DNA of 64,000 bases from Trichomonas vaginalis G3 (lineage: Eukaryota > Parabasalia > Trichomonadida > Trichomonadidae), in NCBI RefSeq assembly GCF_026262505.1, contig NC_067204.1, positions 25,823,300 to 25,887,299 on the forward strand, written 5' to 3'. Positions 56,897 through 64,000 of this stretch are shown here, piece after piece; within the stretch, counting starts at the first letter, position 1, and each line of letters starts with the position of its first letter. A program made the translations under genes and the position numbers. A model generated the notes under the pieces. The model worked only from the letters and a program-made list of their open reading frames with translations. It had not been told where the DNA came from and ran no database searches.

Positions 56897-57075
56897 TTTA
56901 AGCCGCTTACGCAACTAAAACTTAAATTTACTTGGGGTTTCCCCCTAAATAAAATTTTTTTACTCAAACCACTCGAGTTCTCCTTACGGTTGTTGAGCTT
57001 GTCACCGTCAATGTGTCTGACCTTCGTCTTCTTGTTTGGATTTGGAACCCATTGCATACCGACAAGCCTTCCCAT
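56893..57075 (-). pseudogene. HNH-endonuclease-like segment
   Basis: GRLVGMQWVPNPNKKTKVRH followed by IDGDKLNNRKEN is the pattern of HNH nucleases of the AP2/NUMOD type (LV-x-F-PNP-K-x-V-x-H-IDG-x-K-x-NN-x-x-EN). Only the core of the nuclease domain is visible in this frame, and it overlaps another frame on the same strand. Broken copy. Confidence 0.6.
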
Positions 57076-57644
57076 GGAAATTGTACCGTAAATTTCGAAG
57101 GGTAAGGGTCAAGTGTCCAAGTTTGAGGACTGGGGTAAGAACCTTGCCTGTCGCCTTGTTGCGGATTTTGTATGGGTAGGGTTGGAAATTTCGTAAGCGT
57201 CATCGGCAACAAGGGTTGCCAAACTTCCTCTTCTTCGTGTTTCTCTTCTTCCTCTTCTTCCTCTTCTTCCTCTTCTTTGATAATACCTTCTTCAATTTGG
57301 TACTCACGAAGTACGGTGTTGCATGTTCTGTCCTTTCCGAGTACCTTCCAGATGGCGTCTATCTCTTCGAAGAAACGGTAGATGAGTCTGGCAAGGTCTC
57401 GGTTCTCTCTCGCGTAAATGCGCAAGGTTTCCGCTAAATCGTTCAGGACTTTCTCATTGGAAGCTTGGTTCATGAGGAACTCACCTTTAAGTCCCTTCAT
57501 CTCTTCCATAAGACTACTTTGGAGAGTCTTAACGGTGTTTGTCAGATGAGCTTTCAAATGCATAATTTGAATTTGAACTGGGCGCTTGTCTGCAACCTTG
57601 AAAGGACATCTGCTATTGTTCGGCTTCGGTGCTTGTTCGGACAT
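56964..57644 (-). CDS. Acidic coiled-coil protein, unknown
   Basis: Starts MSEQAPKPNNSRCPFKVADK. Residues 25-100 are helical and coiled-coil-like (LKAHLTNTVKTLQSSLMEEM, EKVLNDLAETLRIYARENRD); then a run of about 17 acidic residues (57235-57290), encoded by TCTTCC repeats on the plus strand. The last third is low-confidence coding and overlaps the HNH-like segment. Confidence 0.45.
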   Translation of the reverse strand: MSEQAPKPNNSRCPFKVADKRPVQIQIMHLKAHLTNTVKTLQSSLMEEMKGLKGEFLMNQASNEKVLNDLAETLRIYARENRDLARLIYRFFEEIDAIWKVLGKDRTCNTVLREYQIEEGIIKEEEEEEEEEEEKHEEEEVWQPLLPMTLTKFPTLPIQNPQQGDRQGSYPSPQTWTLDPYPSKFTVQFPWEGLSVCNGFQIQTRRRRSDTLTVTSSTTVRRTRVV

Positions 57645-57676
57645 CGAAAAAATGAAGTGGTTTGAGAATGACGGTT

Positions 57677-58073
57677 TTACTTCAAAAAGCTTGTTATGAC
57701 GGTTAAGTCATACAACAGTTTAAAATAATATCTTGTTCTTCTTCTGAACGTTTGTTCTCTTCCGATAAAAGTTTCGAACATGAGAACAAAAACGTTTTTG
57801 AGATTGCGGAAGAGTTCAGGCAAAACGTTCATATTCTGGATATGTTGGGAGCAGTTCGAAACATCTGAGCTGACTTTCGGACAAAATTGGGACAATGTCA
57901 GAAAAATTCATCTTGGTCGGACTGCTTGAAGGAAGTCCCTTACATGTAAGTAGCTCTGGTAAAGTCTTCTCATTTCTGCTAACTTTTGAAGTATAGCTTC
58001 GTAGTTTAGAAGTTTTAATTTTAATTGTCTTATTCCACTCTTTACTTCTAAACGGTAAGTATCCATGAGTCAA
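57677..58073 (-). other. Possible decayed coding region
   Basis: Two overlapping frames (MTHGYLPFRSKEWNKTIKIK ... and ...PELFRNLKNVFVLMFETFIG) each look partly coding. Neither is convincing alone. No family recognised. Confidence 0.3.
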
Positions 58074-58254
58074 GAGTAGCTTTGGTAGCTTTAAGTGGAG
58101 CTATCTGTTCCTTGACTTGTGCAATTTTGGTTGCAATTGTGGTTTGAGCTCCTTCAAGTTCGCCGTCTATGTCGTTCTCAACGTCTTCAAGCATGGCTTG
58201 AAACTCTTCATCGGTCCATTGAGATTGGTGTGGAACGAATTTAACTTGCTTCAT
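58048..58254 (-). CDS. 68-aa acidic coiled-coil protein
   Basis: MKQVKFVPHQSQWTDEEFQA MLEDVENDIDGELEGAQTTI, then an Ala/Lys/Gln-rich helix. The clean short frame and helical pattern suggest a real gene; unknown function. Confidence 0.45.
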   Translation of the reverse strand: MKQVKFVPHQSQWTDEEFQAMLEDVENDIDGELEGAQTTIATKIAQVKEQIAPLKATKATLDSWILTV

Positions 58255-58313
58255 TCAAAAAATGAAAAAAATGTTTTTACTCAAAGCGTGCCATGTATAT
58301 GGCTATAAGAAAC

Positions 58314-58571
58314 TTACCAGAAGGCTTCTTCTTCACATGAGACTCTGTAACTTGAGTGTTGGTGTTGGAGTTCTTGGGGGAGGTGGCTCTGAAATTTCAA
58401 ATCTCTCTCGAGCGCAACAACAGATGTCAGAATAACATTCCCCACTGTCCTTCTTGCACCATAAACTGTGTATTGACCAAACTTGCATTTACAGGAAGAC
58501 CGGTCAATACAAGGTTCACAGTTGAAATAGTTGTACACAAACCTGTTGAGTACGAGTGTGAGTAAAAACAT
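58314..58571 (-). CDS. 85-aa Cys-containing protein
   Basis: MFLLTLVLNRFVYNYFNCEP could be a signal or membrane-like start; a Cys cluster follows (CEPCIDRSSCKCKFG), then YTVYGARRTVGNVILTSVVA. No family recognised; coding status moderate. Confidence 0.35.
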   Translation of the reverse strand: MFLLTLVLNRFVYNYFNCEPCIDRSSCKCKFGQYTVYGARRTVGNVILTSVVALERDLKFQSHLPQELQHQHSSYRVSCEEEAFW

Positions 58572-58598
58572 AAAAAAAGTGAAGTGAAAATGAGATGT

Positions 58599-58964
58599 TT
58601 ACTGAACTGGTTGGATGTCGCCTTCACAGGTTATGTAGAACGGCTGACCCGAGAAGTGAAGGAGACCCTTGAGAATTTGGTTCATTCTTGGGAAAGGGTT
58701 CTCTCTGTTTGGAAGTTGTATCCAAGGACGCTTGGCAAAGAACTTGAGAAGAGCTTCCTTCTTTGCTTGCTTTATGTCGTCGTAGGCTGTCCCGTCTGGT
58801 ATTTGAATTGGAATTCCAGTCGAAGTCTCGAGATTCAAGGCAGCCCTTCCCGTTATCCAACAGTTAACAAGCTTGCCTTTTACATTCTGCCTGAGGAAGT
58901 CTTTAACAAGCTCGTTAATTTCAATTAGGTAAATTGCCTCGTCGGTAGGTTCGACCTCGACCAT
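58599..58964 (-). CDS. 121-aa protein, unknown
   Basis: MVEVEPTDEAIYLIEINELV KDFLRQNVKGKLVNCWITGR ... ending FYITCEGDIQPVQ. Balanced composition and a beta-alpha alternation make it a good coding candidate. Its ATG lies at the edge of the 21-bp repeat array, divergent from the 59301 gene. No family recognised. Confidence 0.5.
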   Translation of the reverse strand: MVEVEPTDEAIYLIEINELVKDFLRQNVKGKLVNCWITGRAALNLETSTGIPIQIPDGTAYDDIKQAKKEALLKFFAKRPWIQLPNRENPFPRMNQILKGLLHFSGQPFYITCEGDIQPVQ

Positions 58965-58965
58965 T

Positions 58966-59262
58966 GCTACTGTCAGTAAAAGTACTGCTACTGTCAGAAA
59001 AAGTACTGCTACTGTCAGAAAAAGTACTGCTACTGTCAGTAAAAGTACTGCTACTGTCAGTAAAAGTACTGCTACTGTCAGTAAAAGTACTGCTAGTTGC
59101 AGTAAAAAGGAAAATTTGAGAGGGTTTTCGACGATAAAGTACTGCTACTGTCAGAAAAAGTACTGCTACTGTCAGTAAAAGTACTGCTACTGTCAGAAAA
59201 AGTACTGCTACTGTCAGTAAAAGTACTGCTACTGTCAGTAGCAGTACTGCTAGTAGCAGAGA
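58966..59262. repeat. 21-bp tandem repeat array between divergent genes
   Basis: Unit GCTACTGTCAG(T/A)AAAAGTACT, about 12 copies in two blocks (58966-59105 and 59145-59262), separated by a unique segment. Read on the minus strand each unit contains TTTTACTGACAGTAGCAGTA, close to the TTTTTTACTGAG leader of 53526 and 53698. Translated frames across it are artefacts of the repeat. Confidence 0.92.
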
Positions 59263-59300
59263 TTTTTATCGTTGTGGTCCGACGGTTAAGCCACAAACGA

Positions 59301-59843
59301 ATGTCCGACGTCCCACCAACCGAGCCCATTCCCAAGCCAGAGGAACCTAAAGAACCACAACAGTCTCCTCAGCAACCTCAGTTCCAGCAAGTACCTCCGA
59401 TTTACTACCAATTTCCACCTCAAGGTTACTACCCACCACAAGGCTTCCCGAACTACCCTCCTCAGCCTATGCCTTACTTCCCCAACCCTTGGATGTTCCA
59501 GCAAGCTCCACCCCAGCAATTCCAATCTCAATCTCAATCGAAGAGAGACCAAGACTTCGAAGAAGGTCTGAACCGTTTACGCAAAGATTATGCCACAGCC
59601 CCTATGGAAGACGACAGGCTTTCAGTCTCTTCCCTCAAATCGACCGATTCGACTCGTACCACAGATTCGGTTCGTGACCGTGAAGACTACCTCAAGCAGT
59701 CTGAGAGACTCTTCATCCTACAACATTTACAGTTGGAGCTCTCAAGAACATGCGCAATTACGAAGGTCAGACACCAGCTGGAGACCGCAAAACAGACGTA
59801 CTCGCAAGAGCAGTCCAACTGGTCAAGACAAAGACTGAGATAG
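59301..59843 (+). CDS. Pro/Gln/Tyr-rich protein
   Basis: From MSDVPPTEPIPKPEEPKEPQ; residues 15-80 are PQ/PPQGYY/PNPW repeats (YYQFPPQGYYPPQGFPNYPP), followed by charged, Ser/Thr-rich sequence (LSVSSLKSTDSTRTTDSVRD). The later part, from about 59700, is less certain. It is disordered in pattern; possibly a scaffold or surface protein. Codon use is clearly more G+C-rich than elsewhere in the window. Confidence 0.5.
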   Translation: MSDVPPTEPIPKPEEPKEPQQSPQQPQFQQVPPIYYQFPPQGYYPPQGFPNYPPQPMPYFPNPWMFQQAPPQQFQSQSQSKRDQDFEEGLNRLRKDYATAPMEDDRLSVSSLKSTDSTRTTDSVRDREDYLKQSERLFILQHLQLELSRTCAITKVRHQLETAKQTYSQEQSNWSRQRLR

Positions 59844-59890
59844 TCGACTTCATTCTTGCAGCTTGCCCATACAAGTAAAAAAATAAACAA

Positions 59891-60106
59891 TTACGAGTTA
59901 AACTTTTTACTTTTCTTTTCTGAGTTGTTTAGAGCTGGTTTCTCTTGTAGGAGCCTTTCGTACTCTTCCATGGTCATGTAATTGCGAATTTGGTACGCAA
60001 TTCCAGGTTCGTTGTTTTTGAACCTTACGTATGTAACGCTTCCATCTTCCTCAGGGAAGTAAGCTGCTAACATCTGACCAAGTTTTCTCGGTGACTCGGA
60101 GCTCAT
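59891..60106 (-). CDS. 71-aa protein, unknown
   Basis: Starts MSSESPRKLGQMLAAYFPEE; DGSVTYVRFKNNEPGIAYQI then a helical, Lys-rich end. The leader, AAAAAGTGACATTTTTAATG, is shared in pattern with the next gene. Confidence 0.48.
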   Translation of the reverse strand: MSSESPRKLGQMLAAYFPEEDGSVTYVRFKNNEPGIAYQIRNYMTMEEYERLLQEKPALNNSEKKSKKFNS

Positions 60107-60158
60107 TAAAAATGTCACTTTTTAAACGTTAAGTTTTTAGTCTTATTTTACCCTTTGT

Positions 60159-60353
60159 TTACCCTTTGTTTACCCTTTGTTTGTCAAGGTAGTATTGGAG
60201 TGCAATTTCTCCAAATTCTCTGTGTCGGAGTTCTTCAGCATTTTCCAAGGTGTACCTGGAGAACTCAAAGAAGTTGTCAAGAAGATACTGCCATGCTGCT
60301 CTTCTGAGTTCGTCGGTATTTTGGAAGTGTTGCACCTTCGAGTCTTCGGACAT
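60159..60353 (-). CDS. Small helical protein, unknown
   Basis: Starts MSEDSKVQHFQNTDELRRAA; WQYLLDNFFEFSRYTLENAE then a basic tail encoded by three tandem ACCCTTTGTTT words (60149-60181). Leader AAAAAGTGTCATTTTTTTC. Unknown function. Confidence 0.48.
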   Translation of the reverse strand: MSEDSKVQHFQNTDELRRAAWQYLLDNFFEFSRYTLENAEELRHREFGEIALQYYLDKQRVNKG

Positions 60354-60397
60354 GAAAAAAATGACACTTTTTCTATTAAACCGTTTTGGCATTTCTC

Positions 60398-60556
60398 ATG
60401 AGTGAGTATAGTTCTGCCGAACCATTGGAAGAGAAGAAGTACTCTTGCTGGCAAAAGACAAAAATAGTTGCCTTAGTTGTCATTGCAATTGTACTCGTAA
60501 TTGAATTCATTGTACTTCTCTTCACGTACATAAAACTCAAGGACGGTATGCTTTAA
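60398..60556 (+). CDS. 52-aa single-TM protein
   Basis: MSEYSSAEPLEEKKYSCWQK then TKIVALVVIAIVLVIEFIVL LFTYIKLKDGML: an acidic/basic head, one strong membrane span (residues 23-43) and a short basic end. Clean frame ending TAA. A small viral membrane protein is plausible. Confidence 0.55.
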   Translation: MSEYSSAEPLEEKKYSCWQKTKIVALVVIAIVLVIEFIVLLFTYIKLKDGML

Positions 60557-60589
60557 GAAGCTACCATCTTACTAAGACTAAACACTTAG

Positions 60590-60620
60590 ATTTTTCAAGC
60601 TTGACTTTTTACAATTTGAA
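60590..60620. repeat. Displaced fragment of the ATPase 3' end
   Basis: tttttcaagcttgacttttt acaatttgaa recurs at 62158-62187, where it encodes the last residues of the packaging ATPase. Here it stands alone before the palindromes, marking a past rearrangement. Confidence 0.8.
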
Positions 60621-60629
60621 TTTTACACC

Positions 60630-60800
60630 CAAAAATATATTTTAGGGTAGAAGGTTAGATCTAACCTGTTTTCTAACCTCTTTTCTACCCTCTTGAATTT
60701 GTCATGAGTTTTATACAGAATTCGGCAAAAATATATTTTAGGGTAGAAGGTTAGATCTAACCTGTTTTCTAACCTCTTTTCTACCCTCTTGAATTTGTCA
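60630..60800. repeat. Two family-2 nested palindromes upstream of the CxxC gene
   Basis: Two tandem copies (GGTTAGATCTAACC at 60653-60666 and 60749-60762), each within AGGGTAGAA...TAACC...CTAACC...CTACCCTC and each followed by TTGAATTTGTCATGAGTTTT. Same plan as upstream of the family-1 CxxC gene. Confidence 0.88.
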
Positions 60801-60871
60801 TGAGTTTTCCCGAAATAAAAAATAAAGTTGGTTTTTTTAAAAAAATATTTTTTTATTTTTATTGTAAGAAC

Positions 60872-61779
60872 ATGTTAGCAACAACAGCACCAAACTCGTT
60901 AGTCATGAACCCAACTTCAATGTTAGTAGAGATGAAAAGCTTCATTCCTTCTTCATATACTTTCGAAGAAATCCAGAAGATAAAGCAAGAACTTCTCCAA
61001 GGAGATTTAATGTAGTGCAAAAGATGAAACAGATGAAGAATATCTTTATGAAATGCAGGATATTATTGACCATCTACCTAAACTTCCTGAAATCCAACAA
61101 CAAAAGCTTACTATTCCAGAATTCGATGAAATAGAAGTCAAAGCAACTGACTCAGTAGAAATAAAGAAGTTCATACGAAAGGTTAAATGAGTTTCTTGGA
61201 TTTCATTGCAACCACAAGGTCATGGACAAAGATTGCGATATGGTATATAAGAACATCTCTGACATATACAAATCTGGGGAGTTTAAGACCTACGACAACT
61301 TTGTTTCGTTAGTTGCTGAATGTGTATGGCAGATAAGAGATAAAGATAGAAGAGGTAAGATATGGAATGAACAGATAAAACCCGCAACTTTTGAGTTAAA
61401 GAGAGCAATTGACGCCTTAGTCATACTAGCAGGTAAGGTTTCAGAATATAACGCAAAAATGAACCCACAATGTTCTAAATGTAAAGCAGCAATGAGGAAA
61501 TATAACTACTCCGTCAAAGAGATAGAACGTATGCGAAACGACTATGCAGATTTAAAGAAAGAAGCAGAAAAGCCAGCAGAAGATAAAATGGACATGTTAG
61601 AATTTCTGAACAAAAACTATCCAACAGCTGACGATTTCCTTCTTTCAGATGTCAAGAAGAAATATAAAGAAACTTTCGGCATTGTGAAAACATTCGATAT
61701 CCTTCGTGAAGAAATCGAAGCCACAAAATTGTTTAGAATTTCACGAATTCACAATGTTTACCATGTAAAACGCTTATAA
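60872..61779 (+). pseudogene. CxxC coiled-coil protein, family-2 copy, broken
   Basis: Diverged copy of 33016-33951: TTAPNSLVMNPTSMLVEMKS at the start, MDKDCDMVYKNISDIYKSGE, NPQCSKCKAAMRKYN and FLLSDVKKKYKETFG. About two breaks. Its neighbours on both sides are nested palindromes in opposite orientation, as in family 1. Confidence 0.75.
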
Positions 61780-61789
61780 AATAACTGGG

Positions 61790-62030
61790 GTAGAAAAGAG
61801 GTTAGAAAACAGGTTAGATCTAACCATCTACCCTAAAATATATTTTTATTGAATTCTGAGTAAAATTCTGAGTAAAATATATTTTAGGGCTTGTGTCAAA
61901 CCGTTGAGTTTTCACAAAATTTAAAAAATAACGTTTACCATGTGAAACGTTTATAAAATAACTGGGGTAGAAATGAGGGTAGAAAACGGGGTAGATATAC
62001 CCTTCTACCCTAAAATATATTTTTGCTGAA
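61790..62030. repeat. Family-2 nested palindromes downstream of the CxxC gene (inverted)
   Basis: GGGGTAGAAAAGAGGTTAGA AAACAGGTTAGATCTAACC at 61792-61825 is the reverse of the upstream copies. A second at about 61965-62025 has the changed core GGGTAGATATACCC and outer GGGTAG words. Between them, 61858-61930 has ACTCAGAATTC-type words and no gene. The stretch GTTTACCATGT(A/G)AAACG occurs at 61757 and 61935. Confidence 0.85.
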
Positions 62031-62099
62031 AAATGACCAAATTTCATGAAATTTCTCTAGACCGACTTTTACAGGGGTAGCCAAAACTCTATGAAAATC

Positions 62100-62136
62100 G
62101 TGAAAAATAAGAGAGTATTTTGACAACTTCAAACAA
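62100..62136 (+). pseudogene. Relic of a KilA-N/DUF3627 gene end
   Basis: The bases encode (R)EYFDNFKQ, matching the family-1 DUF3627 end (ITEYFDNFKEEE). It lies in the same relative place (after the CxxC gene) where family 1 keeps its two KilA-N genes, so those genes were probably lost here. Short, so tentative. Confidence 0.45.
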
Positions 62137-62161
62137 GTAGAGTAGATGAACTCTTTATTTT

Positions 62162-63035
62162 TCAAGCTTGACTTTTTACAATTTGAACTTTGTTCGCGTA
62201 GATGTGAATTCTGAAAGAAGTATGAGGGTCTTGTATGACTTTGTACTTCTCCCATAGTTCATGTCTGTCAAACTTACCTGCCATGGACTCTTTCATAAGT
62301 TCCATGAAATCGTCTTCGGACAATCCAGGGAAAAGTATGATATCAGTAAGTATTCTTTTAACATCCTTACTTAAACTCTTTGCTGTCTGTACACAAATGA
62401 CAACTGAGATGTTAAAGTGTCTGAGCTTCTTAAGAATTCGACACATATCTTGTTCTCTGTTCTTTAACAAAGGATGAGAAGCAAAGTCATCTAAGATAAG
62501 AAGACATCTATGAGGGTAAGTCTTCCAATCGTAAGATTGCAATTTCTTCGAAATGTATTCTATCTCTTTCTGTTTGTTTCTGAAGTGTTTCTTCTCTAAT
62601 ATTCTCTGCATTTCCTCATTTGGGTCTTTAAACTTCGAATTGACATACTCATTTATAGCATTGTACTTCAAAACTCTTCTTTGGTACTTCTTTATCCAAT
62701 CTAACAACTCAGAGTCTTTTATACATACTAACTTAGACTTTTATAATATCTTTGAACGAATTGACGGTTTGGTCAAATTGACCAGAAGTACTACAAATGA
62801 CTACTAACTCATAGAATGGGTTCTTCTCATCTAGTTCTTGTTGTTGTGCAGCCATTTTAAGATAAGTGAAAGTCTTACCCGACCCAGGTGGTGCAATTAG
62901 ACCTGTTATACCATTCTGAGCAAATAAGAACTTGTCATGTATGGGTTTTATCTGAGCATTTTCTAACTTCCTCTTGTTCTTGTTTAAAACATTCTCAAAT
63001 TTCTTGTCAATGTCAGCAAACTTTTTTTCTAACAT
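62162..63035 (-). pseudogene. Family-2 packaging ATPase, broken
   Basis: N-terminus MLEKKFADIDKKFENVLNKN; Walker A GLIAPPGSGKTFTYLK; Walker B RCLLILDDFASH; C-terminus FRIHIYANKVQIVK, matching the family-1 end YLEIHIMTNTIKVKN. FtsK/HerA-A32-like. About one break. It is divergent from the 63072 gene over a 36-bp spacer containing TTTTTATC. Confidence 0.82.
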
Positions 63036-63071
63036 ATTTTTAGAAAAATTAAAATTTTTATCTTTTAGAAA

Positions 63072-63527
63072 ATGTCTAGCGATTTCGCTATCTATATTCG
63101 AGACAAGCTTTTCGACAGCAAAACATCTGTCGACCATAAAATCTTACATAGTGTAAACAAGAAAGGTGAATTTGTTCTAAAGTTCTGTTTCTGGGAATAT
63201 GACAAGAACCATAAAACATTACAGAGCAGTCTTAAAATTTGTCAATGACAGACTTGTTGACAGAGATGACGCCGATTGGAAAGATGAAGTCCAACAAAAG
63301 TTCTTAGAATGCAAAGAAGACACATGCGCTGTTCTTGAAGATGAAATAGAAAACAGAATAGAAGAGCTATTAAAGGACAAAGAACTTTTACATAAATATG
63401 GTTCTGAGAAATTTGACATAACTCCACCAGAGAAGAAGAAGAAGAAGAGAGAAAAGAAAGAAAAGAAAGTAGAAGAAGAGAAAAAGAACCTGAACCAGTT
63501 CCAGAGAAAAAGAAATTTGACATGTAA
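63072..63527 (+). pseudogene. Basic, Lys-rich protein, broken
   Basis: Begins MSSDFAIYIRDKLFDSKTSV; later DRDDADWKDEVQQKFLECKE, a helical EELLKDKELLHKYGS and a long KKKKKREKKEKK tail. The leader is TTTTTATCTTTTAGAAA. About two breaks. No family recognised. Confidence 0.5.
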
Positions 63528-63543
63528 AAATAAAATTTTATTT

Positions 63544-63966
63544 TTAGAACATTTCTGGGTCAATGTCAATGTTCTCTTCCTCTTTAGGAGCAAACACTGG
63601 CTTAGACTCTAAAATCTTTTTACCCAATTTACCTTGAACTTCAACTATCTTAGACTCATAATATTCATAGTCGTCTGCTTTCTTTGGTTCATAAGGTATA
63701 ACAAGTTTGTATGCTTTGCCTTCTTTAAGGTTTGAAAACCTTCTGTCAAAATTTTCTTTGACTGCTAACAAACCTTCTATGTCTAAGTCTTCAAATTTCG
63801 CACCATTTTTAGTCACAATAGCAAACTTAACTGGTTCGATGTTCCAAACTTTGCAATGAGACTTTTCAAAATGGTAGAAGTAAACATTCAAATAAGCGAA
63901 TGGGTCTAGTTCTTCTTTAAGTCTGACATGTACTTGTTGACTGAGATGAATTTCGTCATCTTTTCT
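63544..63966 (-). pseudogene. Possible counterpart of the 157-aa protein, likely broken near its start
   Basis: NVYFYHFEKSHCKVWNIEPV KFAIVTKNGAKFEDLDIEGL, ending EEENIDIDPEMF, comparable to the EEASIDID...EIDP tail of the family-1 157-aa protein. The leader near 63970-63985 contains TTTTTTTATCCGATAGAAAA. The 5' portion, read from about 63966, is uncertain. 63985-64000 is A+T-rich with nothing else visible. Confidence 0.45.
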
Positions 63967-64000
63967 ATCGGATAAAAAAATATTTTTTTTAAAATTTACT

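Larger units (their letters stand above)
47859..64000. mobile_element. Maverick/Polinton family 2, left end to window edge
   Basis: A second gene set with methyltransferase, fibre, integrase, polymerase B, ATPase and small structural proteins, different in sequence from family 1. A likely left end is AGGTAGTGGGGCTTCCAGGC at 47859, with a GC-rich hairpin (GGCACTTCGTGCC) like the GC-rich tip of family 1; the right end and target duplication are outside the window. No major capsid gene is seen up to 64000. Broken: about ten interruptions, plus rearranged fragments near 47925 and 60590. Confidence 0.75.

Noticed and set aside
57172-57437. Ser- or Phe-rich plus-strand proteins
   Set aside because: They are the antisense of the acidic run encoded on the minus strand.
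59093-59335. Ser/Thr-rich protein SSTFSDSSSTFT
   Set aside because: It is the translation of the 21-bp tandem array; the array is non-coding by context.
61820-62255. Two minus-strand proteins with repeated YFRVEGYI / YFRVDG segments
   Set aside because: They are translations of the repeated TAAAATATATTTT and palindrome sequence between genes.

Overview
The window looks like nuclear DNA of a parabasalid, very probably Trichomonas vaginalis. It is A+T-rich, its genes lack visible introns and have very short leaders, and it is almost entirely made of nested repeats: Maverick/Polinton elements, a Mutator-like (MULE) transposon, small non-autonomous transposons and arrays of hairpins. The only cellular gene recognised is a truncated ABCA-type transporter. 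No rRNA, tRNA or CRISPR was seen. The species call rests on this repeat style and on remembered family features; no search was run.

Region 1 (1-19010) is a giant inverted repeat of a family-1 Maverick. The left arm (minus strand, leaving the window at base 1) and right arm (plus strand) mirror each other about a 73-bp asymmetric centre at 9067-9139, inside a KilA-N gene. Each arm carries the KilA-N C-terminus, a 71-aa gene, an 18-kDa protein gene, protein-primed DNA polymerase B, a structural protein, two small basic proteins and the major capsid protein. The right arm continues to a terminal inverted repeat ending at 19010. The left arm alone holds a 1466-bp insertion (4581-6046) full of hairpins and 121-bp repeats.

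Region 2 (19011-23425) holds a zinc-finger gene fragment, a 607-bp MULE-type MITE with 121-bp internal repeats, a hairpin array, a double-truncated ABC transporter gene and the C-terminal part of a MULE transposase.

Region 3 (23426-45394) is a family-1 Maverick with both ends: about 860-bp terminal inverted repeats and a 5-bp target duplication (AATAT). It carries a complete-looking set of packaging ATPase, integrase, polymerase, capsid and penton-like proteins, a collagen-containing fibre and two KilA-N regulators. Several frames are interrupted. It sits in the MULE transposase gene, which resumes at 45395. That gene is interrupted again by a 519-bp TTAA-flanked MITE (45617-46135) and starts at 46362.

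Region 4 (46363-47858) contains a 1-kb array of at least twelve consecutive stem-loops, then an A27 tract.

Region 5 (about 47859-64000) is a second, distinct Maverick family, open at the right edge. It has a Dam-like adenine methyltransferase, a second fibre, integrase, a diverged polymerase B, a visibly more G+C-rich accessory island (about 55-60.5 kb) with an HNH motif and many small unknown genes, then a relative of the family-1 CxxC gene and a packaging ATPase.

Within each Maverick the capsid and packaging genes have TTTTTATC-type sequences just before the ATG, often shared by divergent pairs only 16-18 bp apart. Regulatory and terminal genes have a different T-rich leader. This suggests two expression classes. 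Intergenic palindromes with family-specific stems flank one conserved gene in both families.
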